Shown here one piece after another: positions 53,150 to 63,372 of a stretch of DNA of 64,000 nucleotides. Position 1 is the stretch's first letter. Each line of letters begins with the position of its first letter. Origin of the DNA: Streptomyces sp. Q6 (GTDB taxonomy: Bacteria; Actinomycetota; Actinomycetes; Streptomycetales; Streptomycetaceae); assembly GCF_036967205.1 (NCBI RefSeq), contig NZ_CP146022.1, positions 5,456,001 to 5,520,000 on the forward strand, read 5' to 3'. The notes under the pieces are model-generated. The model searched no databases. It was not told the DNA's origin and was given only the letters and a program-made list of their open reading frames with translations. The position numbers were made by a program, and so were the translations under genes.

Positions 53150-53187
53150 CCCGGGGGTGAAGGCGCGGCGGAGCCTTCACCCCCGGG
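53150..53187 (+). promoter_or_regulatory. Intercistronic stem-loop between bldKB and bldKC
   Basis: Perfect 15-bp arms, CCCGGGGGTGAAGGC (53150-53164) and GCCTTCACCCCCGGG (53173-53187), have an eight-base loop. It could terminate part of transcription or protect the bldKB message from 3' decay, giving more receptor than channel. No T-run. Confidence 0.75.
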
Positions 53188-53243
53188 CCGCCGGACCCCT
53201 CCTGGCCTCCCCACCGCCGCCGTCCTGAGAGCAGCTTTTTGCG

Positions 53244-54221
53244 ATGCTTCGATTTCTCATACGCCGGACGTCTGGCGCAGCACTCATCCTTCTGCTGATC
53301 AGCGCCTTCACGTTCTTCATGTACTTCGCCATCCCACAGGACCCGGCGACGCTCGCGTGCGGCAAGAACTGCACCAAGGCCGCGCTCGACATCATCCATA
53401 AGAACCTCGGCCTCGACGACCCGGTGCCGGTCCAGTACTGGCACTACCTGGTGGGGATCTTCGCCGGACGCGACTTCCCGGTGGGCCACTGCGACGCGCC
53501 GTGCTTCGGCGTCTCGTTCCGCAACAACCAGATGGTGTGGGACACCATGATGGACCGTCTTCCGCTGACGGTCTCCCTCACGGTCGGTGGCCTCGTCGTC
53601 TTCCTTATCGCCGGTCTCGGCGCCGGCCTGATGGCCGCCCGCTTCCGCGGTACCTGGCTGGACAAGCTCTTCAGCGGCGCCTCGCTGGTGACCAGTTCCT
53701 TCCAGATCTACTTCCTCGGCCCGATCGTGCTCGGCATCTTCGTCTACAGCACAGGCTGGCTGGACAAGCCCAAGTACACGCCGATCACCGAGAATCCCGG
53801 AGCGTGGTTCGCGGGCCTGCTGATCCCCTGGGTCGTCATGGCCACGATCTTCACGGCCAACTACACCCGCATGGCCCGCTCCTCGATGATCGAACAGCTT
53901 CAGGAAGAGCATGTGAGAGCTGCCCGTGCCAAGGGCATGAGCAGCCGCTACGTCTTCTTCCGCTACGCCTGGCGCGGCTCGCTCATCCCGATCATCACCA
54001 TCATCGGTATGGACATCGCCGCCCTGCTCAGCGGTGGCATGGTCACCGAGCTGACCTTCGGCCTCGCGGGCTTCGGCCGCCTGGCCATCGAATCGGTGAC
54101 GAACAAGGACCTGCCGGTCCTCATGGGCGTCATGCTGATCAGTGCCGCCTTCATCATCATCTGCAATGTCGTCGTGGACGCCCTGTACGCCGTGATCGAC
54201 CCGCGCGTGCGCCTGTCCTAG
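53244..54221 (+). CDS. bldKC: Oligopeptide ABC transporter permease BldKC (DppB type)
   Basis: This 325-residue DppB-type permease has MLRFLIRRTSGAALILLLIS as first helix, six helices in all, and an EAA loop near HVRAARAKGMSSRYVFFRYAWR. The extracellular loop contains three cysteines (LACGKNC and GHCDAPC), possibly disulphides. It pairs with BldKA to form the channel. The next gene starts 10 bp later. Confidence 0.9.
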   Translation: MLRFLIRRTSGAALILLLISAFTFFMYFAIPQDPATLACGKNCTKAALDIIHKNLGLDDPVPVQYWHYLVGIFAGRDFPVGHCDAPCFGVSFRNNQMVWDTMMDRLPLTVSLTVGGLVVFLIAGLGAGLMAARFRGTWLDKLFSGASLVTSSFQIYFLGPIVLGIFVYSTGWLDKPKYTPITENPGAWFAGLLIPWVVMATIFTANYTRMARSSMIEQLQEEHVRAARAKGMSSRYVFFRYAWRGSLIPIITIIGMDIAALLSGGMVTELTFGLAGFGRLAIESVTNKDLPVLMGVMLISAAFIIICNVVVDALYAVIDPRVRLS

Positions 54222-54231
54222 GAGAACCCCC

Positions 54232-55293
54232 GTGACCACACTCACCAAGCCCGAGGACGCCCCGGCCCCGACCGGTTCCGAGGCGTTCCTCTCGGTACGC
54301 GACCTGCGGGTGCAGTTCTCCACCGAGGACGGCGCCGTCAAGGCGGTGGACGGCCTCTCCTTCGACCTCGAGCGCGGCAAGACGCTCGGCATCGTCGGCG
54401 AGTCGGGTTCCGGCAAGTCGGTCACCAACCTGACCGTGCTGGGCCTGCACAACAAGAAGAACACCACCATCGACGGCGAGATCGTCCTCGATGGCAAGGA
54501 GCTGCTCACCGCCTCGGAATCCGAGATGGAGCGACTTCGCGGCAACAAGATGGCGATGATCTTCCAGGACTCGCTGACCGCGCTCTCGCCGTACTACACG
54601 GTGGGCCGGCAGATCGCCGAGCCGTACAGCAAGCACACCGGCGCCTCCAAGAAGGAGGCCCGGGACCGGGCCATCGAGATGCTGGGCAAGGTCGGCATCC
54701 CACAGCCCAAGCAGCGCGTCGACGACTACCCGCACCAGTTCTCCGGCGGTATGCGCCAGCGCGCCATGATCGCCATGTCGCTGGCGTGCAACCCCGAGCT
54801 GCTGATCGCCGACGAGCCGACCACGGCTCTCGACGTGACGGTGCAGGCGCAGATCCTCGACCTGCTCAAGGACCTGCAGCAGGAGTTCGGCTCCGCGATC
54901 ATCATGATCACCCACGACCTGGGTGTGGTCGCGAACATGGCCGACGACATCCTCGTGATGTACGCGGGCCGCGCCGTCGAGCGCGGCAGCACCCGCGAGG
55001 TGCTCAAGTCGCCTCAGCACCCTTACACCTGGGGTCTGTTGAGCTCGATGCCGCGTCTGTCCTCGGACGTCAACGAGCCGCTGCTGCCGATCCCCGGCTC
55101 GCCGCCGTCGCTGCTCAACCCGCCGTCCGGCTGCCCGTTCCACCCGCGCTGCACCTTCACCGACAAGGTGAGCGGTGAGCGCTGCTCGGGCGAGCGTCCG
55201 GTGCTTCCGGTGGGCCGCGGCTCTGCCTGCCACCTGACGGCGGACCAGAAGCAGCAGGTGTTCATCGACACGATTCAGCCCCGGCTGGGCTGA
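54232..55293 (+). CDS. bldKD: Oligopeptide ABC transporter ATPase BldKD
   Basis: This 353-residue cytoplasmic ATPase starts at GTG 54232. Walker A is GESGSGKS at 56-63, the signature FSGGMRQR, Walker [12 protein letters not shown] and the switch His in MITHDLG. The C-terminal oligopeptide-transporter extension has CPFHPRC and further cysteines that can hold an iron-sulfur cluster in relatives. It works as a heterodimer with BldKE. Confidence 0.93.
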   Translation: MTTLTKPEDAPAPTGSEAFLSVRDLRVQFSTEDGAVKAVDGLSFDLERGKTLGIVGESGSGKSVTNLTVLGLHNKKNTTIDGEIVLDGKELLTASESEMERLRGNKMAMIFQDSLTALSPYYTVGRQIAEPYSKHTGASKKEARDRAIEMLGKVGIPQPKQRVDDYPHQFSGGMRQRAMIAMSLACNPELLIADEPTTALDVTVQAQILDLLKDLQQEFGSAIIMITHDLGVVANMADDILVMYAGRAVERGSTREVLKSPQHPYTWGLLSSMPRLSSDVNEPLLPIPGSPPSLLNPPSGCPFHPRCTFTDKVSGERCSGERPVLPVGRGSACHLTADQKQQVFIDTIQPRLG

Positions 55294-55314
55294 GCTGAAA
55301 CCGGCGACTGGGGC

Positions 55315-56442
55315 ATGACCATGAGTGAGAACAACAGCACGACCACAGCGGTCGCCGACGCGGCGATCCCTGAGCAGCGGGACGGCGACGCCACGCCGCT
55401 CCTCCAGGTCCGCGACCTGCACAAGCATTTCCCGATCAAGGGCGGCTTCCCGATCCGGCGCACTGTCGGCGCGGTCAAGGCCGTCGACGGCCTGGACTTC
55501 GAGGTCTACGCCGGCGAGAGCCTCGGCCTGGTCGGCGAGTCCGGCTGCGGCAAGTCGACGACGGGCCGTCTCCTGACCCGCCTGTACGAGCCCACGCAGG
55601 GCACGATCACGTACAAGGGCCAGGACATCAGCAAGGCCAACCGGCGGCAGCTGGCGCCCATCAGGTCCGAGATCCAGATGATCTTCCAGGATCCGTACGC
55701 GTCGCTGAACCCGCGCCAGACGGTCGGCACGATCATCTCCGGCCCGATGGAGATCAACGGCATCAACCCGCCCGGGGGCCGTGAGAAGCGGGTCCGCGAA
55801 CTCCTGGAGATCGTGGGCCTGAGCCCCGAGCACTACAACCGCTTCCCGCACGAGTTCTCCGGCGGTCAGCGCCAGCGCATCGGCGTCGCCCGTGCGGTGG
55901 CCCTGGAGCCGAAGCTGATCGTCGCGGACGAGCCGGTCTCGGCGCTCGACGTCTCCATCCAGGCGCAGGTCGTCAACCTTCTCCAGAAGGTCCAGCGGGA
56001 GATGGGCATCGCGTTCGTCTTCATCGCGCACGACCTGGCGATCGTGCGGCACTTCTCGCAGCGCGTCGCGGTGATGTACCTCGGCAAGATCGTGGAGATC
56101 GCGGACCGCGACTCCCTGTACAACCGGCCGCGTCACCCGTACACGCACGCGCTGATGTCGGCCGTGCCCGACGCGGACATCGACGCGAACAAGAAGGAGC
56201 GCATCCGCCTGGAGGGCGACGTGCCCTCGCCGATCTCGCCGCCGTCCGGCTGCCGCTTCCGCACCCGGTGCTGGAAGGCGCAGGACAAGTGCGCGACGGA
56301 GGAGCCGCCGCTCGTGCAGATCTCCGGCTCCCAGGCCGGTCACCTCACGGCCTGCCACTTCCCGGAGGACCCGACCGTCGAGCGGACCGAGGACATCATC
56401 CTCGACCCGGCGCTCGCGGCGCTGGAGGACGACAAGTCCTGA
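55315..56442 (+). CDS. bldKE: Oligopeptide ABC transporter ATPase BldKE
   Basis: This 375-residue protein has Walker A GESGCGKS at 74-81, signature [10 protein letters not shown], Walker [13 protein letters not shown] and the H-loop IAHDLAIV. The long N-terminus and the insertion [17 protein letters not shown] mark the DppF/OppF type. ATG 55315 and ATG 55321 are both possible. Last gene of the bldK operon, followed by a terminator. Confidence 0.93.
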   Translation: MTMSENNSTTTAVADAAIPEQRDGDATPLLQVRDLHKHFPIKGGFPIRRTVGAVKAVDGLDFEVYAGESLGLVGESGCGKSTTGRLLTRLYEPTQGTITYKGQDISKANRRQLAPIRSEIQMIFQDPYASLNPRQTVGTIISGPMEINGINPPGGREKRVRELLEIVGLSPEHYNRFPHEFSGGQRQRIGVARAVALEPKLIVADEPVSALDVSIQAQVVNLLQKVQREMGIAFVFIAHDLAIVRHFSQRVAVMYLGKIVEIADRDSLYNRPRHPYTHALMSAVPDADIDANKKERIRLEGDVPSPISPPSGCRFRTRCWKAQDKCATEEPPLVQISGSQAGHLTACHFPEDPTVERTEDIILDPALAALEDDKS

Positions 56443-56464
56443 CGTCTGTTTCGTACGAGGCTGC

Positions 56465-56501
56465 GGCCCGGCCCCGGTGACATCGTCACCGGCGCCGGGC
56501 C
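56465..56501. terminator. Terminator between bldKE and the convergent methyltransferase
   Basis: GGCCCGGCCCCGGTGAC (56465-56481) pairs with GTCACCGGCGCCGGGCC (56485-56501) with one mismatch and an ATC loop. It serves both convergent genes. Confidence 0.85.
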
Positions 56502-56566
56502 GTGGTGCTTTCGGCTGGGCGCCGGCGCGGGCCGGTCGCGCACCCGCGACGCACCCACCCCACCGC

Positions 56567-57292
56567 TCACCGCACCCGGCAGACGGAGATGATCTCCGGG
56601 CTGTCCGCGGCGAACGGGGAGCCGTCGAAGTCGCCGTACCGCGCCTCCACCGCGAACCCCGCCTCGCCGAGGAACCCGTCCAGCTCATCCGGTGCCAGGA
56701 AGCGGAGCGTGCTGCGGCTGACCTCGGGCGCGGCCCAGGCCGGTGACGCGAACGTCGTCGTGAACGTGACGGTCCGCCCGTCGAAGTCACGGACCACCTC
56801 GTGCGTGACCCGCACCCCGTCCACCTCCACCCAGCGGTCCGGGGTCCACGACTCCCAGGCCCGCGCCGCGGGGTTCCGCGTCTCGAACGCGAACCGCCCG
56901 CCGGCCCCCGACAGCTCCCGCACGGCCGCGAGCGACGCCCGGATCTCGTCGTCGTCGACCCAGACCTGGAACGCGTGCCCGTTCATCAGGGCCAGCTCGA
57001 ACCCGCCCGCCATCCGCGCCGACTCCAGCGTCCCCGCCACCCAGTCGACGGAGGATCCGCCCCGCTCGCGCGCCACGGCGAGCATGCCCGCCGCCGGGTC
57101 GAGCCCGACGAGCCGCCCCGCGTGCCCCTCCTCGCGTGCCCGGATCAGCAGGGCCCCCGTACCGCACCCCACATCGAGCACCGACCCGGCGCCGCGCACC
57201 AGGTCCAGGTAGAAGTCGTCGCAGGGGGCCCACGGGTTCAGGGCGTCGTAGAGGCGGGCGAGGCGGGTGTCATCGAAGGCGTGGTCGACCAT
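56567..57292 (-). CDS. Class I SAM-dependent methyltransferase
   Basis: This 241-residue protein has motif I VLDVGCGTGALLIRAREEG at about 38-56, an acidic motif II end LVGLDPAAGML, and motif IV near ELALMNGHAFQ. The substrate is unknown; Methyltransf_25-like proteins of this length act on small molecules. It lies between two oligopeptide importer operons but on the opposite strand, so no functional link is implied. Confidence 0.88.
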   Translation of the reverse strand: MVDHAFDDTRLARLYDALNPWAPCDDFYLDLVRGAGSVLDVGCGTGALLIRAREEGHAGRLVGLDPAAGMLAVARERGGSSVDWVAGTLESARMAGGFELALMNGHAFQVWVDDDEIRASLAAVRELSGAGGRFAFETRNPAARAWESWTPDRWVEVDGVRVTHEVVRDFDGRTVTFTTTFASPAWAAPEVSRSTLRFLAPDELDGFLGEAGFAVEARYGDFDGSPFAADSPEIISVCRVR

Positions 57293-57442
57293 CGGGCGAT
57301 CATTTCCCGCCGCACCCGACCGCCGCGAGGCATTTCCCGCGCGGCCGTGGTTCCCGTAAGGCCGTAGCCAGAGTGCGATATGTCCGGTGTGGGTCGATAT
57401 TTAGGCGTACGTGTCAGGTGAACGGTGAAGAGGAGGCACTCC

Positions 57443-59077
57443 ATGCGTGGAGCCACGCACGCCAAGTGGGCCGCTGTTGCGGTGGCCGTCGCACTCACGG
57501 CGACGGCCTGTGGTGGAGGCGGCGACAGCGGAGGCGGCGGTGGTGACGGCTCCGGAGTCGTGCGCTCCTCGTGGGGTGACCCGCAGAATCCGCTCGAACC
57601 CGCCAACACCAACGAGGTGCAGGGCGGCAAGGTGCTCGACATGATCTTCCGGGGTCTGAAGCGGTACGACCCGAAGACCGGCGAGGCCAAGGACATGCTG
57701 GCGGAGAAGATCGAGACCTCCGACCAGACGAACTACACGATCACCGTCAAGGACGGCTGGACGTTCTCCAACGGCGAGAAGGTCACCGCCAAGTCCTTCG
57801 TGGACGCCTGGAACTACGGCGCGAGCCTGAAGAACAACCAGAAGAACGCGTACTTCTTCGGGTACATCGACGGCTACGACAAGGTGCACCCGGACTCCGG
57901 CAGCCAGTCGGCCGACACCCTCTCCGGCCTGAAGGTCACCGGTGACAACACCTTCACGGTCAAGCTCAACCAGAAGTTCTCCACCTGGCCCGACACCCTC
58001 GGCTACGCGGCCTTCGCGCCGCTGCCCAAGGCGTTCTTCGACGACCACGACGCGTGGGTCGGCAAGCCCATCGGCAACGGCCCGTACACCGTGGACTCGT
58101 ACCAAAAGGGCTCCCAGATGTCCCTGCGCAAGTGGGACGACTACCCGGGCGACGACAAGGCGGAGAACGGCGGCGTGGACCTGAAGGTCTACACCGACAA
58201 CAACACCGCCTACACCGACCTGACGGCCGGCAACCTCGACCTGGTCGACGACATCCCCGCCTCGCAGCTCAAGAACGTGGAGAACGACCTCAGCGGCCGA
58301 TACATCAACACCCCGGCCGGCATCATCCAGACGCTCGCCTTCCCGTTCTACGACTCGGACTGGAACAAGGCGGACAGCGACAAGGTCCGCAAGGGCCTGT
58401 CGATGGCGATCAACCGCAAGCAGATCACCGAGACGATCTTCGAGAAGACCCGCACCCCGGCCACCGACTGGACCTCGCCCGTGCTCGGCGCGGACGGCGG
58501 CTACAAGGAAGGGCTGTGCGGCGACTACTGCGACTACAACCCGGCCGAGGCCAAGAAGCTGGTCAAGGAGGGCGGCGGGCTGCCGAACGGGCAGGTCACC
58601 ATCGGGTACAACGCCGACACCGGCAGCCACAAGGAGTGGGTGGACGCGGTCTGCAACTCGATCAACAACGCGCTGGACAACGACAAGGCCTGCGTCGGCG
58701 CGCCCACCGGTACGTTCGCGGACTTCCGCAACAAGATCACCGACAAGAAGATGACGGGCCCGTTCCGCGCCGGCTGGCAGATGGACTACCCGCTCATCCA
58801 GAACTTCCTGCAGCCGCTGTACTACACCAACGCCTCGTCCAACGACGGCCACTGGTCCAACAAGGAGTTCGACTCCCTCGTCGACAAGGCGAACGCCGAG
58901 GCCGACACGGCGACCGCGGTCAAGACCTTCCAGCAGGCCCAGGAGGTCGTCAGGGACAACATGGCGGCCATCCCGCTCTGGTACCAGAACGGCAGCGCCG
59001 GCTACTCGGACAAGGTCTCCAACGTGACGCTGAACCCGTTCAGCGTCCCGGTCTACAACGAGATCAAGGTCAACTGA
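57443..59077 (+). CDS. Oligopeptide-binding lipoprotein of a second ABC importer
   Basis: The protein has 544 residues from ATG 57443, with GAGGAGG seven bases upstream. The lipobox LTATAC has its Cys near residue 24 followed by a Gly-rich linker. It is SBP_bac_5 with KDGWTFSNGEKVTAKSFVDA in lobe I. It is the receptor of the second oligopeptide importer, with four more genes in the same order of types (DppB, DppC, DppD, DppF). Peptide specificity unknown. A stem-loop follows before the permease. Confidence 0.92.
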   Translation: MRGATHAKWAAVAVAVALTATACGGGGDSGGGGGDGSGVVRSSWGDPQNPLEPANTNEVQGGKVLDMIFRGLKRYDPKTGEAKDMLAEKIETSDQTNYTITVKDGWTFSNGEKVTAKSFVDAWNYGASLKNNQKNAYFFGYIDGYDKVHPDSGSQSADTLSGLKVTGDNTFTVKLNQKFSTWPDTLGYAAFAPLPKAFFDDHDAWVGKPIGNGPYTVDSYQKGSQMSLRKWDDYPGDDKAENGGVDLKVYTDNNTAYTDLTAGNLDLVDDIPASQLKNVENDLSGRYINTPAGIIQTLAFPFYDSDWNKADSDKVRKGLSMAINRKQITETIFEKTRTPATDWTSPVLGADGGYKEGLCGDYCDYNPAEAKKLVKEGGGLPNGQVTIGYNADTGSHKEWVDAVCNSINNALDNDKACVGAPTGTFADFRNKITDKKMTGPFRAGWQMDYPLIQNFLQPLYYTNASSNDGHWSNKEFDSLVDKANAEADTATAVKTFQQAQEVVRDNMAAIPLWYQNGSAGYSDKVSNVTLNPFSVPVYNEIKVN

Positions 59078-59083
59078 CCCCGT

Positions 59084-59127
59084 CGGGGCGGCGGCCCGGC
59101 CGGTCCACGGCCGGAATGCCGCCCCCG
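59084..59127 (+). promoter_or_regulatory. Intercistronic stem-loop after the second binding-protein gene
   Basis: CGGGGCGGC (59084-59092) pairs with GCCGCCCCCG (59118-59127) with one bulge, enclosing a second stem CCGGCCG / CGGCCGG. It is the same position as the bldKB-bldKC stem-loop in the neighbouring operon. Confidence 0.65.
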
Positions 59128-59197
59128 ATGTCCTGAGATGCGTAACTTATCCGCTTGGGTTCTATTGGGAACCTGACGGCCGAGGGATGGAGGCAAG

Positions 59198-60121
59198 GTG
59201 GGTCGGTATGTGATCCGGCGACTGTTGCAGATGATCCCCGTGTTCATCGGGGCCACGCTGCTTCTGTTCCTCATGGTCAACGTGATGGGCGACCCGATCG
59301 CGGGCCTCTGCGGCGACAAGGCGTGCGATCCCGCGACCGCCGCGCAGTTGGAGAAGGAGTTCGGGCTCGACAAGCCCGTCTGGCAGCAATACCTCACCTA
59401 CATGGGGAACGTGTTCACCGGCGACTTCGGGACCGCGTTCAACGGGCAGAAGGTGACGGAACTCCTCGCCAGCGCCTACCCCGTGACCGTGCGTCTGACG
59501 ATCGTGGCGATCTTCTTCGAGATCGTCGTCGGTATCACCCTCGGCGTGATCTGCGGCCTGCGCAGGGGCCGCGCGGTGGACACCTCGGTCCTGGTGATCA
59601 CCCTGATCGTGATCGCCATCCCGACGTTCGTGACGGGCTATGTGCTCCAGTACCTCTTCGGCATCGAGTGGGGAGTGGTGTCGCCCACGGTGTCCTCGGA
59701 CGCCCCGTTCAACGAGCTGATCCTGCCGGGCATCGTGCTGGCCTCGGTCTCCCTGGCCTACGTGACCCGGCTGACCCGCACCTCGATCGCCGAGAACGCC
59801 CGCGCCGACTACATCCGCACAGCGGTCGCCAAGGGGCTCCCGCGACGCCGGGTCATCACCCGCCACCTGCTGCGCAACTCGCTGATTCCCGTGGTGACGT
59901 TCATCGGTACGGACATCGGCGCCCTGATGGGCGGAGCGATCGTCACCGAGCGCATCTTCAACATCCACGGCGTGGGCTACCAGCTCTACCAGGGCATCCT
60001 GCGACAGAACACCCAGACGGTGGTCGGCTTCGCCACCATCCTGGTGCTGGTCTTCCTGGTGGCGAACCTGCTCGTGGACCTCCTCTACTCCGTTCTCGAC
60101 CCCAGGATCCGTTATGCCTGA
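59198..60121 (+). CDS. Oligopeptide ABC transporter permease (DppB type)
   Basis: The protein has 307 residues from GTG 59198, with GGAGG at 59189. First helix MGRYVIRRLLQMIPVFIGAT, six helices, EAA loop YIRTAVAKGLPRRRVITRHL. The short extracellular loop contains GLCGDKACDPAT. It overlaps the next permease gene by 8 bp. Confidence 0.93.
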   Translation: MGRYVIRRLLQMIPVFIGATLLLFLMVNVMGDPIAGLCGDKACDPATAAQLEKEFGLDKPVWQQYLTYMGNVFTGDFGTAFNGQKVTELLASAYPVTVRLTIVAIFFEIVVGITLGVICGLRRGRAVDTSVLVITLIVIAIPTFVTGYVLQYLFGIEWGVVSPTVSSDAPFNELILPGIVLASVSLAYVTRLTRTSIAENARADYIRTAVAKGLPRRRVITRHLLRNSLIPVVTFIGTDIGALMGGAIVTERIFNIHGVGYQLYQGILRQNTQTVVGFATILVLVFLVANLLVDLLYSVLDPRIRYA

Positions 60122-61091
60122 ACCCCAGGAGAACCAGGGAGCCATCGCGGCGACCGGCGCCGGTGGCGCGATGGACCTCGCCGCGAGCGAGGCCGCGGAG
60201 CTCGGCACCGGTACCGGGCCCGGCGGCGGTCAGGGCCCCGGCGACGCCCCGCGCAGCCTCTGGTCGGACGCGTGGCGGGACCTGCGCCGCAACCCCGTCT
60301 TCCTCATCTCCGCGCTGGTCATCCTCTTCCTGGTGATCATCTCGATCTGGCCGTCCCTGATCGCCTCGGGCAACCCGCTCAAGTGCGACCTCGCCAAGGC
60401 CCAGCAGGGGTCCCAGCCGGGCCACCCGTTCGGCTACGACGCCCAGGGCTGTGACGTCTACACCCGGACCGTCTACGGCGCGCGGGCCTCGATCACGGTC
60501 GGCGTGTGCGCCACCCTCGGCGTCGCGCTCCTCGGCAGCCTGCTCGGCGGGCTCGCCGGATTCTTCGGCGGGGCGTGGGACGCCGTCCTCTCCCGCATCA
60601 CGGACATCTTCTTCGCCATCCCCGTGGTGCTCGGCGGCCTGGTCCTGCTGTCGGTGATCACCAGCAGCACGGTCTGGCCGGTGATCGGCTTCATGGTGCT
60701 CCTCGGCTGGCCGCAGATCTCCCGCATCGCCCGCGGTTCGGTCATCACCGCCAAGCAGCACGACTACGTCCAGGCGGCCCGCGCGCTCGGAGCCTCCAAC
60801 ACCCGGATGCTGCTGCGGCACGTGGCACCCAACGCCGTGGCGCCGGTCATCGTGGTCGCCACCATCGCCCTGGGCACCTTCATCGCCCTGGAGGCGACCC
60901 TGTCGTACCTCGGTGTCGGGCTGAAGCCCCCGACGGTGAGCTGGGGCATCGACATCTCGGCGGCGTCGCAGAACATCCGCAACGCGCCGCACATGCTGCT
61001 GTGGCCGTCCGGCGCGCTCGCCCTCACGGTCCTCGCGTTCATCATGCTCGGCGACGCGGTGCGCGACGCCCTCGACCCCAAGCTGAGGTAG
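60114..61091 (+). CDS. Oligopeptide ABC transporter permease (DppC type)
   Basis: This 325-residue protein has a long polar, Gly/Ala-rich N-terminus (about 55 residues) before the first helix FLISALVILFLVIISIWPSL. The EAA loop is QAARALGASNTRMLLRHVAP. Overlapping start with the DppB-type gene (ATG 60114) shows translational coupling. It forms the channel with the preceding permease. Confidence 0.93.
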   Translation: MPEPQENQGAIAATGAGGAMDLAASEAAELGTGTGPGGGQGPGDAPRSLWSDAWRDLRRNPVFLISALVILFLVIISIWPSLIASGNPLKCDLAKAQQGSQPGHPFGYDAQGCDVYTRTVYGARASITVGVCATLGVALLGSLLGGLAGFFGGAWDAVLSRITDIFFAIPVVLGGLVLLSVITSSTVWPVIGFMVLLGWPQISRIARGSVITAKQHDYVQAARALGASNTRMLLRHVAPNAVAPVIVVATIALGTFIALEATLSYLGVGLKPPTVSWGIDISAASQNIRNAPHMLLWPSGALALTVLAFIMLGDAVRDALDPKLR

Positions 61092-61096
61092 CGCCC

Positions 61097-62080
61097 ATGC
61101 CGTTGCTCGAAGTCCGTGACCTGCACGTCGAGTTCCGCACCCGGGAAGGCGTCGCCAAGGCCGTCAACGGCGTCAACTACACGGTCGACGAGGGCGAGAC
61201 GCTCGCCGTGCTCGGCGAGTCCGGATCCGGCAAGTCCGTCACCGCCCAGGCGATCATGGGCATCCTCGACATGCCGCCGGGCCGGATCGCCGGCGGCGAG
61301 ATCCTCTTCAAGGGCCGGGACCTGCTGAAGCTGAAGGAGGACGAGCGCAGGAAGATCCGCGGCGCCGAGATGGCGATGATCTTCCAGGACGCGCTCTCCT
61401 CCCTCAACCCCGTGCTCTCCGTCGGCGAGCAGATCGGCGAGCTGTTCGTCGTCCACAAGGGGACGTCGAGGAAGGAGGGGAAGGCGCGGGCCGTCGAGCT
61501 GATGGACCGGGTCCGCATCCCCGCCGCGAAGGAGCGGGTCGGCCAGTACCCGCACCAGTTCTCCGGCGGTATGCGCCAGCGCATCATGATCGCGATGGCG
61601 CTCGCGCTCGAACCCGACCTGATCATCGCGGACGAGCCGACCACCGCCCTCGACGTCACCGTCCAGGCCCAGGTCATGGACCTGCTCGCGGAGTTGCAGC
61701 GCGAGCTCAACATGGGCCTCATCCTCATCACGCACGACCTGGGCGTGGTCGCCGACGTCGCCGACAAGATCGCCGTGATGTACGCGGGCCGCATCGTCGA
61801 GCACGCGCCCGTCCGCGAGATCTACAAGGCGCCCGCCCACCCGTACACCAAGGGCCTCCTGGAGTCGATCCCGCGCCTGGACCAGAAGGGCCAGGAGCTG
61901 TTCGCCATCAAGGGCCTGCCGCCCAACCTCCTGAACATCCCGCCGGGCTGCGCCTTCAACCCGCGCTGCCCGATGGCTCAGGACGTGTGCCGCACCGACG
62001 TCCCCCCGCTCGCGAAGGTCTCCGAGGACCGCCGCAGCGCCTGCCACTTCTGGAAGGAGACGATCGATGCGGCCCGTTGA
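61097..62080 (+). CDS. Oligopeptide ABC transporter ATPase (DppD type)
   Basis: The protein has 327 residues from ATG 61097, 5 bp after the permease stop. Walker A GESGSGKS at 40-47, signature FSGGMRQR, Walker [14 protein letters not shown]-loop LITHDLG. C-terminal extension has [15 protein letters not shown]. Close relative of BldKD, consistent with duplication of the operon. Confidence 0.93.
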   Translation: MPLLEVRDLHVEFRTREGVAKAVNGVNYTVDEGETLAVLGESGSGKSVTAQAIMGILDMPPGRIAGGEILFKGRDLLKLKEDERRKIRGAEMAMIFQDALSSLNPVLSVGEQIGELFVVHKGTSRKEGKARAVELMDRVRIPAAKERVGQYPHQFSGGMRQRIMIAMALALEPDLIIADEPTTALDVTVQAQVMDLLAELQRELNMGLILITHDLGVVADVADKIAVMYAGRIVEHAPVREIYKAPAHPYTKGLLESIPRLDQKGQELFAIKGLPPNLLNIPPGCAFNPRCPMAQDVCRTDVPPLAKVSEDRRSACHFWKETIDAAR

Positions 62081-63221
62081 AGGCGGCGGACACGTCAGCA
62101 AGGACGACCTCAAGCGCGAGGGCGAGATCGCCGAGCACCTCCTCCACAAGGCGCAGGCCGAGTCCTCGTACGCGAAGAACGGCTCGGCGTCCGGGCACGA
62201 ACCCCTGCTCGAAGTACGGGGGTTGGTCAAGCACTACCCGCTGACCCGGGGCATCGTCATCAAGAAGCAGGTCGGCGCGGTCAAGGCCGTCGACGGCGTG
62301 GACTTCGACCTCGGGCACGGCGAGACGCTCGGCATCGTGGGCGAGTCCGGCTGCGGCAAGTCGACCGTCGCCAAGATGCTGGTGAACCTGGAGCGGCCCA
62401 CGGCCGGGCAGATCAAGTACAAGGGCGAGGACATCACCACGCTCTCCGGCCGCGCCCTCAAGGCGGTGCGCCGCAACATCCAGATGGTGTTCCAGGACCC
62501 GTACACCTCGCTCAACCCGCGCATGACGGTCGGCGACATCATCGGGGAGCCGTACGAGATCCATCCCGAGGTCGCGCCGAAGGGGGACCGCAGGAAGAAG
62601 GTCCAGGACCTCCTCGACGTGGTCGGCCTCAACCCCGAGTACATCAACCGCTATCCGCACCAGTTCTCCGGCGGCCAGCGTCAACGCATCGGTATCGCAA
62701 GGGGGTTGGCGCTGCGCCCGGAGATCATCGTCGCCGACGAGCCGGTCTCCGCGCTCGACGTGTCGGTGCAGGCGCAGGTCATCAACCTGCTGGACAAGCT
62801 CCAGGACGAGTTCGACCTCTCCTACGTCTTCATCGCCCACGACCTGTCGATCGTGCGGCACATCTCCGACCGGGTCGGCGTGATGTACCTCGGGCGGATC
62901 GTCGAGATCGGCTCCGACGCCGAGATCTACGACCACCCGACGCACCCGTACACGCAGGCGCTCCTGTCGGCCGTGCCCGTGCCGGACCCGCAGGCGCGCG
63001 AACACCGGGAGCGGATCATCCTCTCCGGCGACGTGCCCTCGCCCGCCAACCCGCCCTCGGGCTGCCGCTTCCGCACCCGCTGCTGGAAGGCGCAGCAGCG
63101 CTGCGAGGACGAGGTGCCGCTGCTCGCCGTGCCCGCCGTCTTCCGGATCGGCGACAGCCCGGCGAAGCACCCGTCGGCCTGTCACTTCGCGGAGGAGAAG
63201 CAGGTCGTGCCGACCGAATGA
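62067..63221 (+). CDS. Oligopeptide ABC transporter ATPase (DppF type)
   Basis: The protein has 384 residues from ATG 62067, overlapping the DppD-type gene by 14 bp. A charged 45-residue N-terminus precedes the ABC domain; Walker [10 protein letters not shown] at 92-100, signature [10 protein letters not shown], Walker [14 protein letters not shown]-loop IAHDLSIV. The closest relative in the window is BldKE. Last gene of the operon, followed by a strong terminator. Confidence 0.93.
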   Translation: MRPVEGGGHVSKDDLKREGEIAEHLLHKAQAESSYAKNGSASGHEPLLEVRGLVKHYPLTRGIVIKKQVGAVKAVDGVDFDLGHGETLGIVGESGCGKSTVAKMLVNLERPTAGQIKYKGEDITTLSGRALKAVRRNIQMVFQDPYTSLNPRMTVGDIIGEPYEIHPEVAPKGDRRKKVQDLLDVVGLNPEYINRYPHQFSGGQRQRIGIARGLALRPEIIVADEPVSALDVSVQAQVINLLDKLQDEFDLSYVFIAHDLSIVRHISDRVGVMYLGRIVEIGSDAEIYDHPTHPYTQALLSAVPVPDPQAREHRERIILSGDVPSPANPPSGCRFRTRCWKAQQRCEDEVPLLAVPAVFRIGDSPAKHPSACHFAEEKQVVPTE

Positions 63222-63330
63222 GGCGGTGCGCGCCGGGACGCGTGCCTTTACACACAGGCAACTCGGCCGACCCGGTCCCGATATACGGGCGGACCAAGGT
63301 GTGCAGCGTACGGCCGTGCGGGTGCCGTAG

Positions 63331-63366
63331 ACCGGGCCGGAGCGCGCCATGTCGCTCCGGCCCGGT
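63331..63366. terminator. Bidirectional terminator at the end of the second importer operon
   Basis: A perfect 14-bp stem, ACCGGGCCGGAGCG (63331-63344) / CGCTCCGGCCCGGT (63353-63366), has an eight-base loop. It lies between the convergent DppF-type gene and the peptidase gene, 6 bp from the peptidase stop. Confidence 0.9.
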
Positions 63367-63372
63367 CGCCGT

